Shown: positions 9,256 to 17,659 of the stretch, in pieces
How the letters are laid out: the number at the start of each line of letters is the position of its first letter
Position numbering within the stretch: position 1 is the stretch's first letter
From: Vibrio galatheae
Lineage (GTDB): Bacteria > Pseudomonadota > Gammaproteobacteria > Enterobacterales > Vibrionaceae
DNA: 44,727 nt
Direction: 5' to 3'
Assembly: GCF_000967545.1 (NCBI RefSeq)
Contig: NZ_JXXV01000039.1
Span: 1-44,727, forward strand
The notes under the pieces: generated by a model
The model's input: the letters and a program-made list of their open reading frames with translations, nothing else
Told to the model about the DNA's origin: nothing
Database searches by the model: none
Program-made: the position numbers and the translations under genes

Positions 9256-9701
9256 TATTGGTTAACCATGATGTCGTACAGTTCTTGGTCTGACTGAGCT
9301 TTGCGCAGTTGTTTAAGCACTTGTTTGTCGTTGAGGCGCTCTGCCATGCTCGCTAATGTTTTGAGGTGATCTTTACACTGTGCATCGGGTACCAGCAGAG
9401 CAAACAGAAGGTCGACAGGTCGATTGTCAATCGAGTCAAATTCGACAGGTGATTCACATTGCAGCAAAACAGCGACAGCTTTATCGCTCGATTGCATACG
9501 GGCATGGGGAATAGCTATCCCATTTCCAATGCCAGTACTGCCCATTTTTTCACGACTGAGCATACATTCAAAAAGTTCGGTTGAGTTTTGCCCGGTTTGC
9601 TCAGCCACAAGTTCGCTGATCATTTCAAGGGCTCGTTTTTTACTAGTACATTGAACTGCACTCTTAGTGCAGTTCAATGTTAGGATTTCACTTAGTTGCA
9701 T
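9255..9701 (-). CDS. ptsN: PTS IIA-like nitrogen regulatory protein (EIIA-Ntr)
   Basis: 148-residue EIIA domain of the fructose/mannitol type. The phosphorylation site lies in GIAIPHAR, at His66. It receives phosphate from NPr; in E. coli the dephospho form acts on potassium transport and sensor kinases. No membrane segments. It starts 5 bases after the hpf stop with no obvious Shine-Dalgarno, so translation probably depends on hpf. Confidence 0.96.
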   Translation of the reverse strand: MQLSEILTLNCTKSAVQCTSKKRALEMISELVAEQTGQNSTELFECMLSREKMGSTGIGNGIAIPHARMQSSDKAVAVLLQCESPVEFDSIDNRPVDLLFALLVPDAQCKDHLKTLASMAERLNDKQVLKQLRKAQSDQELYDIMVNQ

Positions 9702-9706
9702 GGTAG

Positions 9707-9994
9707 TTAATGGGCGTTTAGCTTTTCTTTGTGCTTGTTAAGCTGTCGAGTCAGTTTGTCGACGAGCGAATCGATTGCTGCATACATGTTCTCATCATCG
9801 GACGAAGCATGTATTTCAGCTTGATTTACGTGAAGGGTAGCTTCTGCGATTTGACGGAGTTTTTCAACTTTTAATACAACATGAATGCTGTTGATGTGGT
9901 CAAAAAAACGCTCGAGCTTTTGAAACTTTTCGTTTACGTAGTCTTGCATTGAGTCAGTGAGATCAACGTGGTGGCCAGTAATATTGATTTGCAT
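9707..9994 (-). CDS. hpf: Ribosome hibernation promoting factor (short HPF)
   Basis: 95-residue protein of the HPF/YfiA family with the beta-alpha-beta-beta-beta-alpha pattern. It starts MQINITGHHVDLT and has the conserved segments YVNEKFQKLERFFDH and YAAIDSLVDKL. It lacks the C-terminal dimerisation domain of long HPF. It binds the 30S subunit and promotes 100S dimers with RMF in stationary phase. AAGGA lies about 7 bases upstream. It sits directly after rpoN, as in most gammaproteobacteria. Confidence 0.96.
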   Translation of the reverse strand: MQINITGHHVDLTDSMQDYVNEKFQKLERFFDHINSIHVVLKVEKLRQIAEATLHVNQAEIHASSDDENMYAAIDSLVDKLTRQLNKHKEKLNAH

Positions 9995-10021
9995 AGACTT
10001 TCCTTCTCGGTTGTTGACCTA

Positions 10022-11488
10022 CTAAAGTAGGCGTTTGCGCTGACTTGAAGGGGCTATTCCTAAAGACTCACGATATTTCGCGATTGTCCTACGAGCGACC
10101 TGAATCCCTTGGTCAGCGAGTAGAGCTGCAATCTTACTATCACTGAGTGGCTTGGCACTGTTTTCGGCAGCAACAAGCTTTTTAATCAGTGCACGGATTG
10201 CAGTTGATGAGCACTCTCCGCCATTGTCAGTACTGACATGGCTGGAAAAAAAGTACTTCAATTCAAAAATGCCACGTGGGGTATGCATAAATTTCTGTGT
10301 CGTTACCCTAGAAATGGTGGACTCATGCATGTCGACAGCTAATGCCACATCATTGAGCACCATTGGCTTCATGGCTTCTTCACCATACTCAAAGAAATCG
10401 CGCTGATGTTCAACAATACACTTGGCAACTTTGAGCAGCGTCTCGTTTCTACTTTCTAAGCTTTTGATTAACCATTTGGCTTCTTGAAGATTACTACGAA
10501 TATATTGGCTGTCAGCACTGTTGCCTTTACCTAATGCGGCGTACTGCTGATTAACTTTAAGTCTAGGTACGGAATCAGGGTTGATGGTGACGATCCACTT
10601 ACCGTGATCTTTAAATACCGAGACATCAGGGATGACATACTCAGCATGCTCGGAAGCGATTCGGCTGCCAGGTCTTGGATCGAGTTGCTGAATTAACTGC
10701 AGCACTTCTCGTAGCTCTGATTCTTTGAGCTTAGTCTCTTTAATCACCAGTTTATAATCGCGGTTACCTAACTGGTCAATGTGGTTGGTCAGCACCATTT
10801 TAGCTTCAGATAACCAAGGCGTATCTTCTGGGAAGGTGGCTAATTGAAGCAGTAAACAGTCTTGTAGGTTGACCGAGGCGACCCCAAGTGGATCAAACTG
10901 TTGAACGCGTTTGCGTACAGCTTCGATTTCTTCGATTTCAATCTCTTCGTTATCGAAACTCTCGAGAATGTCTTCAGTTGATAGCGTGAGATAGCCATAA
11001 TCGTCAATCGCATCAATCAGTGCTAAGGCAATGGTTCGGTCTGTTTCGCTAAACGGTGTGAGATCCAACTGCCAAATAAGGTAGTCTTGAAGAGATTGAG
11101 TCGTTTCACCTTGGTAAACGGGTGCGTCGTCATCGAGTGCAATTCCGGTACTACCAGTATTGGCACTGTAGACATCTTCCCAAGTGGTATCTATCTCCAA
11201 GTCATTACTGATTTCAGATTTTTCGATTAGCTCAGAGCTGTCTTTGACTTCAGGCTCGGCTGTTTCGGCTAGCTCAACGGTAGGCTCTTTTTCTTCGCTG
11301 CGGTTGGTTTCTTCTGCCGACGGCTCATCACTGGTTTCTTCAACCTCAAGAAGAGGGTTGGAATCCAAGGCTTCTTGAATTTCTTGTTGAAGATCTAGCG
11401 TTGACAGTTGCAGCAAGCGAATCGCTTGTTGCAATTGAGGAGTCATCGCTAACTGCTGTCCTAGCTTAAGTTGTAATGAGGGTTTCAT
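10022..11488 (-). CDS. rpoN: RNA polymerase sigma-54 factor
   Basis: 488-residue sigma-54. Region I (1-50) is glutamine/leucine-rich with TPQLQQAIRLLQLS, which contacts activator and -12 DNA. Region II (about 50-125) is strongly acidic. The core-binding domain (about 130-320) is followed by the DNA-binding domain with a helix-turn-helix (about 375-400, VALAVDMHESTISR) and the RpoN box ARRTIAKYRE near residue 465-475, which reads the -24 element. In vibrios sigma-54 is known to control flagella, nitrogen assimilation and quorum-sensing small RNAs. No strong Shine-Dalgarno is seen at the ATG. Confidence 0.98.
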   Translation of the reverse strand: MKPSLQLKLGQQLAMTPQLQQAIRLLQLSTLDLQQEIQEALDSNPLLEVEETSDEPSAEETNRSEEKEPTVELAETAEPEVKDSSELIEKSEISNDLEIDTTWEDVYSANTGSTGIALDDDAPVYQGETTQSLQDYLIWQLDLTPFSETDRTIALALIDAIDDYGYLTLSTEDILESFDNEEIEIEEIEAVRKRVQQFDPLGVASVNLQDCLLLQLATFPEDTPWLSEAKMVLTNHIDQLGNRDYKLVIKETKLKESELREVLQLIQQLDPRPGSRIASEHAEYVIPDVSVFKDHGKWIVTINPDSVPRLKVNQQYAALGKGNSADSQYIRSNLQEAKWLIKSLESRNETLLKVAKCIVEHQRDFFEYGEEAMKPMVLNDVALAVDMHESTISRVTTQKFMHTPRGIFELKYFFSSHVSTDNGGECSSTAIRALIKKLVAAENSAKPLSDSKIAALLADQGIQVARRTIAKYRESLGIAPSSQRKRLL

Positions 11489-11538
11489 TCAGTCGTATTT
11501 GCCTTAATGCTGGAGAATCTCACCGTTCTTTCCTTTAA

Positions 11539-12264
11539 TCATAGACGGAATTGTTCACCGAGATAAACTTGTTTCACTTGCTCGTTATTCAGCACTTGCT
11601 CTGGTGTGCCTTCAGCGATCAGGTGGCCTTGACTTACAATGTAGGCTTTTTCGCACACATCTAGAGTTTCGCGGACATTATGGTCGGTAATCAATACGCC
11701 AAGACCACGATCTCTTAGGTGTTCGATGATCTTTTTGATGTCGATAACTGAGATCGGGTCAACCCCAGCAAAGGGCTCATCCAACAAGATAAACTGTGGG
11801 TTGGCCGCCAATGCGCGCGCGATTTCTACCCGGCGACGTTCACCCCCAGATAATGCCATACCCGCACTATGGCGAATGTGCTGAATGTGGAATTCTTCTA
11901 ACAAATCTTCCAGCTTGTCCTGGCGCTCTTCACGCGTCATTTCCTCGCGTGTTTCCAGAACTGCCATGATGTTATCTTCTACCGATAACTTACGGAAAAT
12001 AGAGGCTTCCTGAGGAAGGTAACCGATCCCCATGCGTGAGCGACTGTGCATCGGCAAAATACTGATATCTTGGCCATCAATGGTAATCGCCCCTTCATCA
12101 CGCGCGACTAGGCCGACGATCATATAAAACGAAGTGGTTTTCCCCGCTCCATTCGGTCCTAACAGACCTACGATCTGGCCAGACTCGACTTGCAGGCTGA
12201 CGTCCGTCACTACTGTGCGGTTGCCGTAAGTTTTTGCTAAGTGCTCAGCTTTTAGTATTGCCAT
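11539..12264 (-). CDS. lptB: LPS export ABC transporter ATP-binding protein
   Basis: 241-residue ATPase that powers LPS extraction from the inner membrane with LptFG. Walker A GPNGAGKTT, Q-loop (LPQEASIF), signature LSGGERRR, Walker B FILLDEPFAGVDP and the H-loop histidine in ITDHN are all present. It begins 2 bases after lptA, so the two are translated together. rpoN follows after 50 bases without a clear terminator. Confidence 0.98.
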   Translation of the reverse strand: MAILKAEHLAKTYGNRTVVTDVSLQVESGQIVGLLGPNGAGKTTSFYMIVGLVARDEGAITIDGQDISILPMHSRSRMGIGYLPQEASIFRKLSVEDNIMAVLETREEMTREERQDKLEDLLEEFHIQHIRHSAGMALSGGERRRVEIARALAANPQFILLDEPFAGVDPISVIDIKKIIEHLRDRGLGVLITDHNVRETLDVCEKAYIVSQGHLIAEGTPEQVLNNEQVKQVYLGEQFRL

Positions 12265-12266
12265 AA

Positions 12267-12764
12267 TTATTCTTGTACTGCTTGTGGCTGAAGAACGGTA
12301 GAAACGCGATCGCCTTTCTCTTTACCATCAGCAATGAGCTTCTGAGATGAGATTTTGTAACGAATTTTAGTACCACGAATGACGCTATCATCTTGGGAAA
12401 GCATGGCTTGATCGATCATAGTTAACTGATCGTCAACCATGACGTAGTACAGCTCTTTGGCTTCGCCATACAGAGTTTTCCCATCATCAGTGAGCTGAGA
12501 AAAGGTCGCTAAATCACCGTACCCTTCAATTTCTTGAATCGAACCGTCTTTGGGATCTCGGGTCACAATGACTTTGTCGGCGTTAATATTGATACTGCCT
12601 TGTTTGAGTTTTACGTCGCCAAGGAAAGTCACTTTATTGCTCTGCATGTCTAACTGCTGGCTGTCTGAGTCGATATAAACCGGTTGTTCTTGGTCGGTTG
12701 ATAACGCCACCGCTTGGCTAGACAGTAATAAACAAGAAATCAGACTAAGGTGTGAGAGTTTCAT
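12267..12764 (-). CDS. lptA: Periplasmic LPS transport protein LptA
   Basis: 165-residue secreted protein; residues 1-20 form a signal peptide (hydrophobic LSLISCLLLSS, cleavage probably after AVA). The mature part is the OstA/LptA beta-jellyroll, which polymerises into the periplasmic bridge carrying LPS from LptC to LptD. Its start lies inside the lptC coding region (20-base overlap), so the order lptC-lptA-lptB is tightly coupled. Confidence 0.95.
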   Translation of the reverse strand: MKLSHLSLISCLLLSSQAVALSTDQEQPVYIDSDSQQLDMQSNKVTFLGDVKLKQGSININADKVIVTRDPKDGSIQEIEGYGDLATFSQLTDDGKTLYGEAKELYYVMVDDQLTMIDQAMLSQDDSVIRGTKIRYKISSQKLIADGKEKGDRVSTVLQPQAVQE

Positions 12765-13308
12765 ATCTACTTTGTACGCGATTGTAGAGGGTAGCGTGAT
12801 TATCGGCGAAATTCCCCGTCATCGCTTGCCCTAATGTTTCAAACTGAGGCCCAACCATAATTACTTGGTTGTCGGCCCAAAAGTCCCTGCTGTCCAACTG
12901 AATATTCATAACATCGGTGGACAGGGTGTCAAAACCGGAATCTGGTAATAAGTTTGTCGCTAAAACATCTTCATAAAGCGTTAAAACGTGATCTTTGCTA
13001 AGAACACCACGGACGGCTGTTACTTCCCACTCTTGAGTGGTGCCTTCCTTATATACTTTAAGGACAGGCCGTTTAAAAATGGTATCGCCACTTTTTGCAT
13101 AGTGGTCGAGATTGACCGATGTAATGACATAACTACGGATACCGCCCTCACTATATGAGGTGTTAACTAGGCCTTCGCCACTAAACATCGGCAGCTCTGT
13201 ATCTGGCTCAACTTGAATATCATAACTCTGCTGCTTATCGAAAAGATAGTAAGCAGACCAGCATATTATGAAACTCAAGATGAGATAGCCAATACGAGAT
13301 AGACTCAT
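12745..13308 (-). CDS. lptC: LPS export protein LptC
   Basis: 187-residue bitopic inner-membrane protein: one N-terminal membrane segment (about 5-23) followed by a periplasmic LptC jellyroll (about 40-185). It accepts LPS from LptB2FG and passes it to LptA. The length matches E. coli LptC (191). It overlaps kdsC by 4 bases upstream and lptA by 20 downstream. Confidence 0.94.
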   Translation of the reverse strand: MSLSRIGYLILSFIICWSAYYLFDKQQSYDIQVEPDTELPMFSGEGLVNTSYSEGGIRSYVITSVNLDHYAKSGDTIFKRPVLKVYKEGTTQEWEVTAVRGVLSKDHVLTLYEDVLATNLLPDSGFDTLSTDVMNIQLDSRDFWADNQVIMVGPQFETLGQAMTGNFADNHATLYNRVQSRYETLTP

Positions 13309-13862
13309 ATACTTAGACCTTTGTGAACATCAAGTTCGTTTCGTGCTTGTAGGATAAGGTCGCAAACTTCTCTAACGGCGCCATGTCCACCTCGAATCGA
13401 AGTGACATAATTAGCTCGGCGTGCCAACAGTGGGTGCCCGTCCGCGACACACACTTTTAGTCCTACTTGTTCCATGACTGGCCAATCAATCAGATCATCA
13501 CCTATGTAGCCAGTGTGTTCCGGCGCGATATTGAGTTTATTGCAAATGTCCTGATACGCTTTGATTTTATCGTCTTGACCTTGGTAGATCAGCTTGATGC
13601 CCAATGCTGTCATGCGGTTTTCAACGATTTGTGAACGTCGACCTGTGATGATCGCAATTTCGATACCGGCGTTCATTAGCGATTTTACGCCATAGCCATC
13701 ACGCGTATGAAATGTTTTTAGCTCTTCACCATGGTTGCCCATGTAAATGAGGCCGTCAGAGAAAACGCCGTCCACATCGCAAATCAGTAACTTAATCTGT
13801 TTGGCAATTTCAACAATGGATTGTTCCACGGGTTGATACAAAGTTTCGACCATCAACGACAT
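13305..13862 (-). CDS. kdsC: 3-deoxy-manno-octulosonate-8-phosphate phosphatase
   Basis: HAD-family phosphatase of about 185 residues that removes phosphate from Kdo-8-phosphate, giving Kdo for the LPS inner core. The nucleophile motif is CDVDGVFSDG (DxD), motif II is the IITGR segment and motif III/IV is GDDLIDWPVM. No cap domain, as expected for the C0 tetrameric type. The frame is also open from a GTG at 13865; I prefer the ATG at 13862, which has GGAG 7 bases upstream and overlaps the kdsD stop as TGATG. Confidence 0.96.
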   Translation of the reverse strand: MSLMVETLYQPVEQSIVEIAKQIKLLICDVDGVFSDGLIYMGNHGEELKTFHTRDGYGVKSLMNAGIEIAIITGRRSQIVENRMTALGIKLIYQGQDDKIKAYQDICNKLNIAPEHTGYIGDDLIDWPVMEQVGLKVCVADGHPLLARRANYVTSIRGGHGAVREVCDLILQARNELDVHKGLSI

Positions 13863-14827
13863 CACACTACTCCAGCTTTTAGTAAGTCATGCATATTAAG
13901 AGCGCCAACGACTTTGCCGTTGTCACATAAGATCAGACCGTTAATACTTTTGTCCTGCATTAAGTTTAGACCTTGTGCGGCAAGCATATTCGGGGTTGCG
14001 ATAGTCGGGTTGACGGTCATTACCTCACCAATCAATGCACTGTGAATATCGATACGCTTATCAAGAATTCTGCGCAAGTCGCCGTCGGTAAAAATTCCGA
14101 CCAGTTGCTGGTGGTCATCGACGACAGCGGTCATGCCTAGCCCTTTTTGACTGACCTCCAATAGCGCGTCACGTACGACAGTGTTCGGCGTCACTAAGGG
14201 TAAGTCAGCGCCAGAGTGCATGATATCGGAAAGTTTGAGCAGCAGCTTTCTGCCTAACGCCCCCCCCGGATGTGATAGAGCGAAGTCTTCGGCGGTAAAG
14301 CCACGTGCTTGCATAATTGACACGGCGAGCGCATCACCCATAACCAGGGTCGCGGTTGTGCTTGAAGTTGGCGCAAGCTCTAATGGGCATGCTTCTTTTG
14401 GTACGGTGATCTGCAGATGAATATCGGACAGTTTCGCCATATTGGATTGTGGCTTGCCTGTCATACTAATGATCTTGATATTTAGACGCTTTAGAACCGG
14501 GAATAAGCTTAATATTTCATCCGACTCACCTGAGTTAGATATGGCGAGGACAATGTCTCCGGGCTTAATCATACCCAAGTCGCCATGCGCGGCTTCTCCG
14601 GGATGGACAAAGAAAGCTGAACTGCCAGTACTGGCGAGAGTTGCCGCAATTTTATTGCCGACGTGACCTGATTTACCTATACCCATGACCACGACTTTGC
14701 CATCTTTGTTGGCTAGGATCAGTTCACACGCTTTGACAAAATCTTGATTGAGATATTGGTCGAGCTGCTCTAGTGCGGTGATCTCGGTCTTTAATACTTC
14801 TAATGCTGCAGAGCGATAGTCAAACAT
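13862..14827 (-). CDS. kdsD: Arabinose-5-phosphate isomerase
   Basis: 321-residue enzyme converting ribulose-5-phosphate to arabinose-5-phosphate, the first committed step to Kdo. The N-terminal SIS sugar-isomerase domain (about 35-185, with GIGKSGHVGNKIAATLASTG-type motif and a conserved HPGEAAHGDLG) is followed by two CBS domains (about 205-320). Length equals typical KdsD (about 325). It lies 19 bases downstream of yrbG and overlaps kdsC. Confidence 0.97.
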   Translation of the reverse strand: MFDYRSAALEVLKTEITALEQLDQYLNQDFVKACELILANKDGKVVVMGIGKSGHVGNKIAATLASTGSSAFFVHPGEAAHGDLGMIKPGDIVLAISNSGESDEILSLFPVLKRLNIKIISMTGKPQSNMAKLSDIHLQITVPKEACPLELAPTSSTTATLVMGDALAVSIMQARGFTAEDFALSHPGGALGRKLLLKLSDIMHSGADLPLVTPNTVVRDALLEVSQKGLGMTAVVDDHQQLVGIFTDGDLRRILDKRIDIHSALIGEVMTVNPTIATPNMLAAQGLNLMQDKSINGLILCDNGKVVGALNMHDLLKAGVV

Positions 14828-14846
14828 ACAGAACTCCGAAAAGGGT

Positions 14847-15812
14847 TTAAGCGGTCATGTTCATAATTAAATAGGCTTGGTAGCCAATAAAGCAGCAAAA
14901 TAGTGCTGCGCCTTCAAAGCGGTTGATGCTACGAGATTTACCCAGTGCCATGGCAACCAGTAATAGTGAGACACCTAGCATGACCCAAAAATCACGCCCC
15001 ATCGCATATTCACTGAGCACCGAAGGGTTGAGAATACCTGGGATACCCATCACGGCAAGAATGTTGAATACGTTGGAACCTATGATATTACCCACGGCCA
15101 TATCGTCTTCACCTTTCATCACACCAGCCAGAGAAGCAGCAAGCTCTGGTAAACTGGTACCTACAGCTATGATGGTCAGTCCTATGACAAGATCGCTCAT
15201 GCCAAAGTACTGGGCGATGATGACGGCATTATCAACCAACAGATCGGCGGCCAGTGGCAAAATAATCAGGCCAATAACGACCCAGATTGCCGCCTTGGTG
15301 TTGCTGACTCCTTCAGGAACCTCAGACTCTTGCTCTTCAATAAATGCATCGCCATTATTTTTCTCATTACGGCTGATGCGCAGCATGGCAATAATAAAGG
15401 CGGCAAACAAGACGAACAGCAACACACCTTCGTAGAAGCCTAAATGACTATCCCACAATAAAACGCCAGCCAGTAGCGTGACGCCAATCATCAAAGGCAA
15501 CTCGCGACGTAGAACCCCAGAGCTGATAGAAAGTGGCTTGATTAGCGCGGTAATACCCAAAATCAAAGCGATGTTGGCGATGTTAGAGCCTAAGACATTA
15601 CCGACAGCGGTATCGGTTTTGCCATCTAGAGCGGCAGTGGCGGAAACCATCATCTCAGGTGCTGAAGAGCCCATTGCTAGGATTGTCATACCGATAACAA
15701 GCGGAGAAATACCAATGTTGCGCGCGAGGGCTGCAGCACCAAATACTAGCTTGTCGGCACTCCACACCAAAAATACCAATCCAATTATAAGAAACACAAC
15801 GGCTTCGAGCAT
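14847..15812 (-). CDS. yrbG: Calcium/sodium antiporter of the YrbG family
   Basis: 321-residue inner-membrane exchanger with about ten membrane segments in two inverted halves. The duplicated alpha-repeats are visible: GMTILAMGSSAPEM near residue 42-55 and GLTIIAVGTSLPEL near 205-218, holding the acidic cation-binding residues. Families like this exchange Ca2+ for Na+ or H+; physiological role is unclear even in E. coli. It is the first gene of the kds-lpt-rpoN block and diverges from mlaF. A palindrome lies in its leader. Confidence 0.94.
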   Translation of the reverse strand: MLEAVVFLIIGLVFLVWSADKLVFGAAALARNIGISPLVIGMTILAMGSSAPEMMVSATAALDGKTDTAVGNVLGSNIANIALILGITALIKPLSISSGVLRRELPLMIGVTLLAGVLLWDSHLGFYEGVLLFVLFAAFIIAMLRISRNEKNNGDAFIEEQESEVPEGVSNTKAAIWVVIGLIILPLAADLLVDNAVIIAQYFGMSDLVIGLTIIAVGTSLPELAASLAGVMKGEDDMAVGNIIGSNVFNILAVMGIPGILNPSVLSEYAMGRDFWVMLGVSLLLVAMALGKSRSINRFEGAALFCCFIGYQAYLIMNMTA

Positions 15813-16054
15813 GATGATTCCTAATCCATATACAGCGAGAGAATTTAACCGTCAATTTTGACGGTTTGGGGGTAAAAAGAAAAGCAGTTCATTCAATTAA
15901 TTGTTAATCCAATAACTATTCTCTTATTCCACACTGACAGATAGGAGGAAATGAGTGATAATTCGAATCACTCACATTTAATTGAACAGTGCTTTAAATT
16001 CGAATTGAATGTGCTTATGATTGCTCATTCTAACGGTATGAGTATGAGCGCAGA
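15813..16054. other. Divergent yrbG/mlaF intergenic region
   Basis: This spacer must hold the promoters of both envelope operons. It contains the palindrome at 15847-15866, an AGGAGG at 15943-15948, a hairpin at 15952-15974 and a short reading frame running into mlaF. No promoter hexamers are clear enough to assign. Confidence 0.5.
15847..15866. repeat. Perfect inverted repeat upstream of yrbG
   Basis: AACCGTCAA (15847-15855) and TTGACGGTT (15858-15866) form a perfect 9-bp inverted repeat with a 2-base centre, 34 bases before the yrbG start codon. It could be a regulator operator. A stable hairpin is unlikely with so short a loop unless inner pairs open. No U run follows on either strand. 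Confidence 0.6.
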
Positions 16055-16073
16055 ATGGAATCCGAAGACCTAG
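15951..16073 (+). CDS. Possible 40-codon leader ORF overlapping mlaF
   Basis: A frame from ATG 15951 to TAG 16071-16073 encodes 40 residues (beginning MSDNSNHSHLIEQC) and overlaps the first 19 bases of mlaF in another frame. AGGAGG at 15943-15948 is an unusually strong ribosome site for a spacer, but only 2 bases separate it from this ATG. A GTG at 15955 is better spaced (6 bases) and would give an 8-codon peptide ending at 15981. mlaF itself has only a weak GAG site at 16046-16048, so either leader could influence its translation. The first codons also sit in a hairpin (15952-15959 with 15967-15974). No similarity to a known peptide was recognised; it may not be translated. Confidence 0.28.
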   Translation: MSDNSNHSHLIEQCFKFELNVLMIAHSNGMSMSAEWNPKT

Positions 16074-16855
16074 TCACGGTCAAGCAGCTAACATTTGCTC
16101 GTGGAGAGCGTAAAATCTTTGATAATGTCAATTTACGTGTCCCTAAAGGTCAAATAACTGCGATTATGGGCCCATCGGGTATTGGCAAAACCACCTTATT
16201 GCGTTTGATCGGCGGTCAGATTTATCCCCAGAGTGGTGAAATCTGGTTCGATGGCCACGATATACCCACTTTAAGCCGCGGCAAACTTTATCAGCAACGT
16301 AAAAAAATGAGCATGCTGTTTCAATCCGGCGCGCTATTTACCGATTTATCGGTGTTTGACAATGTGGCTTTCCCATTGCGTGAGCATACCGAGCTCGATG
16401 AGTCCTTGATTCGTACTTTGGTACTGCTGAAATTAGAAGCGGTTGGTTTGCGTGGTGCTGCTCAATTAATGCCAAGTGAACTCTCTGGTGGTATGGCAAG
16501 ACGTGCAGCACTGGCGAGGGCCATAGCGCTAGATCCTGAACTCATCATGTATGACGAACCGTTCGTTGGCCAAGATCCAATTACTATGGGTGTGTTGGTT
16601 GAACTGATTCGCAATCTTAATCAAGCTTTGGGCGTGACCTCCATTGTCGTTTCACATGACGTGCCTGAGGTAATGAGTATTGCAGATTTGGTCTACATTT
16701 TGGCCAACGGTAAAGTGATTGCCAGTGGCACACCAGATGAGTTGCGCACCAATACCGACCCACAAGTACAACAATTTCTTAAAGGTGATGCTGACGGGCC
16801 AGTACCTTTCCGTTTTCCATCTCAGCCTTTAGCAACGGAGCTGTTCTCACAATGA
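16055..16855 (+). CDS. mlaF: Phospholipid ABC transporter ATP-binding protein MlaF
   Basis: 266-residue ATPase of the MlaFEDB complex, which moves phospholipids between inner membrane and periplasmic carrier to keep outer-membrane asymmetry. Walker A GPSGIGKTT (about 35-43), Q-loop LFQSGALF, signature LSGGMARR, Walker B IMYDEPFVGQDP and switch histidine in VSHD are visible. ATG 16055 is the only sensible start: the frame is closed upstream at 16031, and only a weak GAG precedes it. The end overlaps mlaE by 4 bases (ATGA). Confidence 0.97.
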   Translation: MESEDLVTVKQLTFARGERKIFDNVNLRVPKGQITAIMGPSGIGKTTLLRLIGGQIYPQSGEIWFDGHDIPTLSRGKLYQQRKKMSMLFQSGALFTDLSVFDNVAFPLREHTELDESLIRTLVLLKLEAVGLRGAAQLMPSELSGGMARRAALARAIALDPELIMYDEPFVGQDPITMGVLVELIRNLNQALGVTSIVVSHDVPEVMSIADLVYILANGKVIASGTPDELRTNTDPQVQQFLKGDADGPVPFRFPSQPLATELFSQ

Positions 16856-17640
16856 CAAGCTTAGTGGATTTTATCACTTCGGTTGGTCGGCGTAGTATGT
16901 CGGTCTGCGAAGCGTTTGGTAGAGCTAGCCTGATGCTATTTGGTGCCTTAGCCACTAAACCACGTCCTATCAAAAATCTGCCTTTATTGGTCAAGCAGCT
17001 TTATAGCGTTGGTGTCCAATCACTGATTATTATCATCCTATCTGGTCTGTTTATCGGTATGGTGCTTAGCCTGCAGGGCTATGTAATTTTGGTGGATTTC
17101 GGTGCAGAAGGTGCGCTAGGTCAGATGGTTGCCTTGTCGTTGCTACGTGAGCTCGGCCCTGTAGTGACTGCATTGCTTTTTGCTGGGCGCGCAGGTTCAG
17201 CGCTGACCGCCGAGATTGGGCTTATGAAAGCAACGGAACAGCTCTCTAGTATGGAAATGATGGCCGTTGACCCACTTAAGCGCGTTATTGCTCCTCGCTT
17301 TTGGGCTGGGGTTATCTCGATGCCGATGCTGGCGATGATTTTTATGTCGGTTGGCATATGGGGAGGGCAGTTGGTTGGCGTTGATTGGAAGGGCATTGAT
17401 CACGGCAGTTTTTGGTCTGCGATGCAATCTTCGGTTGAGCTTGGACAAGATATTGGCAACAGTTTTATCAAGAGCTTAGCTTTTGCGTTCACGGTGACAT
17501 GGATAGCGCTTTTTAATGGATACGATGCCATACCGACTTCGGAGGGTATCAGTCGAGCAACGACGCGTACTGTTGTTCACTCTTCTTTGGCTGTACTTGG
17601 TCTAGACTTCGTACTAACTGCCTTGATGTTTGGGAATTAA
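16852..17640 (+). CDS. mlaE: Phospholipid ABC transporter permease MlaE
   Basis: 262-residue permease with an N-terminal amphipathic helix and five to six membrane segments. The conserved MlaE features GRAGSALTAEIGLMKATEQ and the MAVDPLKRVIAPRFWAG stretch are present. It forms the membrane dimer of the Mla complex with MlaF and MlaD. The start overlaps the mlaF stop; mlaD follows after 19 bases. Confidence 0.97.
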   Translation: MTSLVDFITSVGRRSMSVCEAFGRASLMLFGALATKPRPIKNLPLLVKQLYSVGVQSLIIIILSGLFIGMVLSLQGYVILVDFGAEGALGQMVALSLLRELGPVVTALLFAGRAGSALTAEIGLMKATEQLSSMEMMAVDPLKRVIAPRFWAGVISMPMLAMIFMSVGIWGGQLVGVDWKGIDHGSFWSAMQSSVELGQDIGNSFIKSLAFAFTVTWIALFNGYDAIPTSEGISRATTRTVVHSSLAVLGLDFVLTALMFGN

Positions 17641-17659
17641 GGATGTTTGGATACTAATC

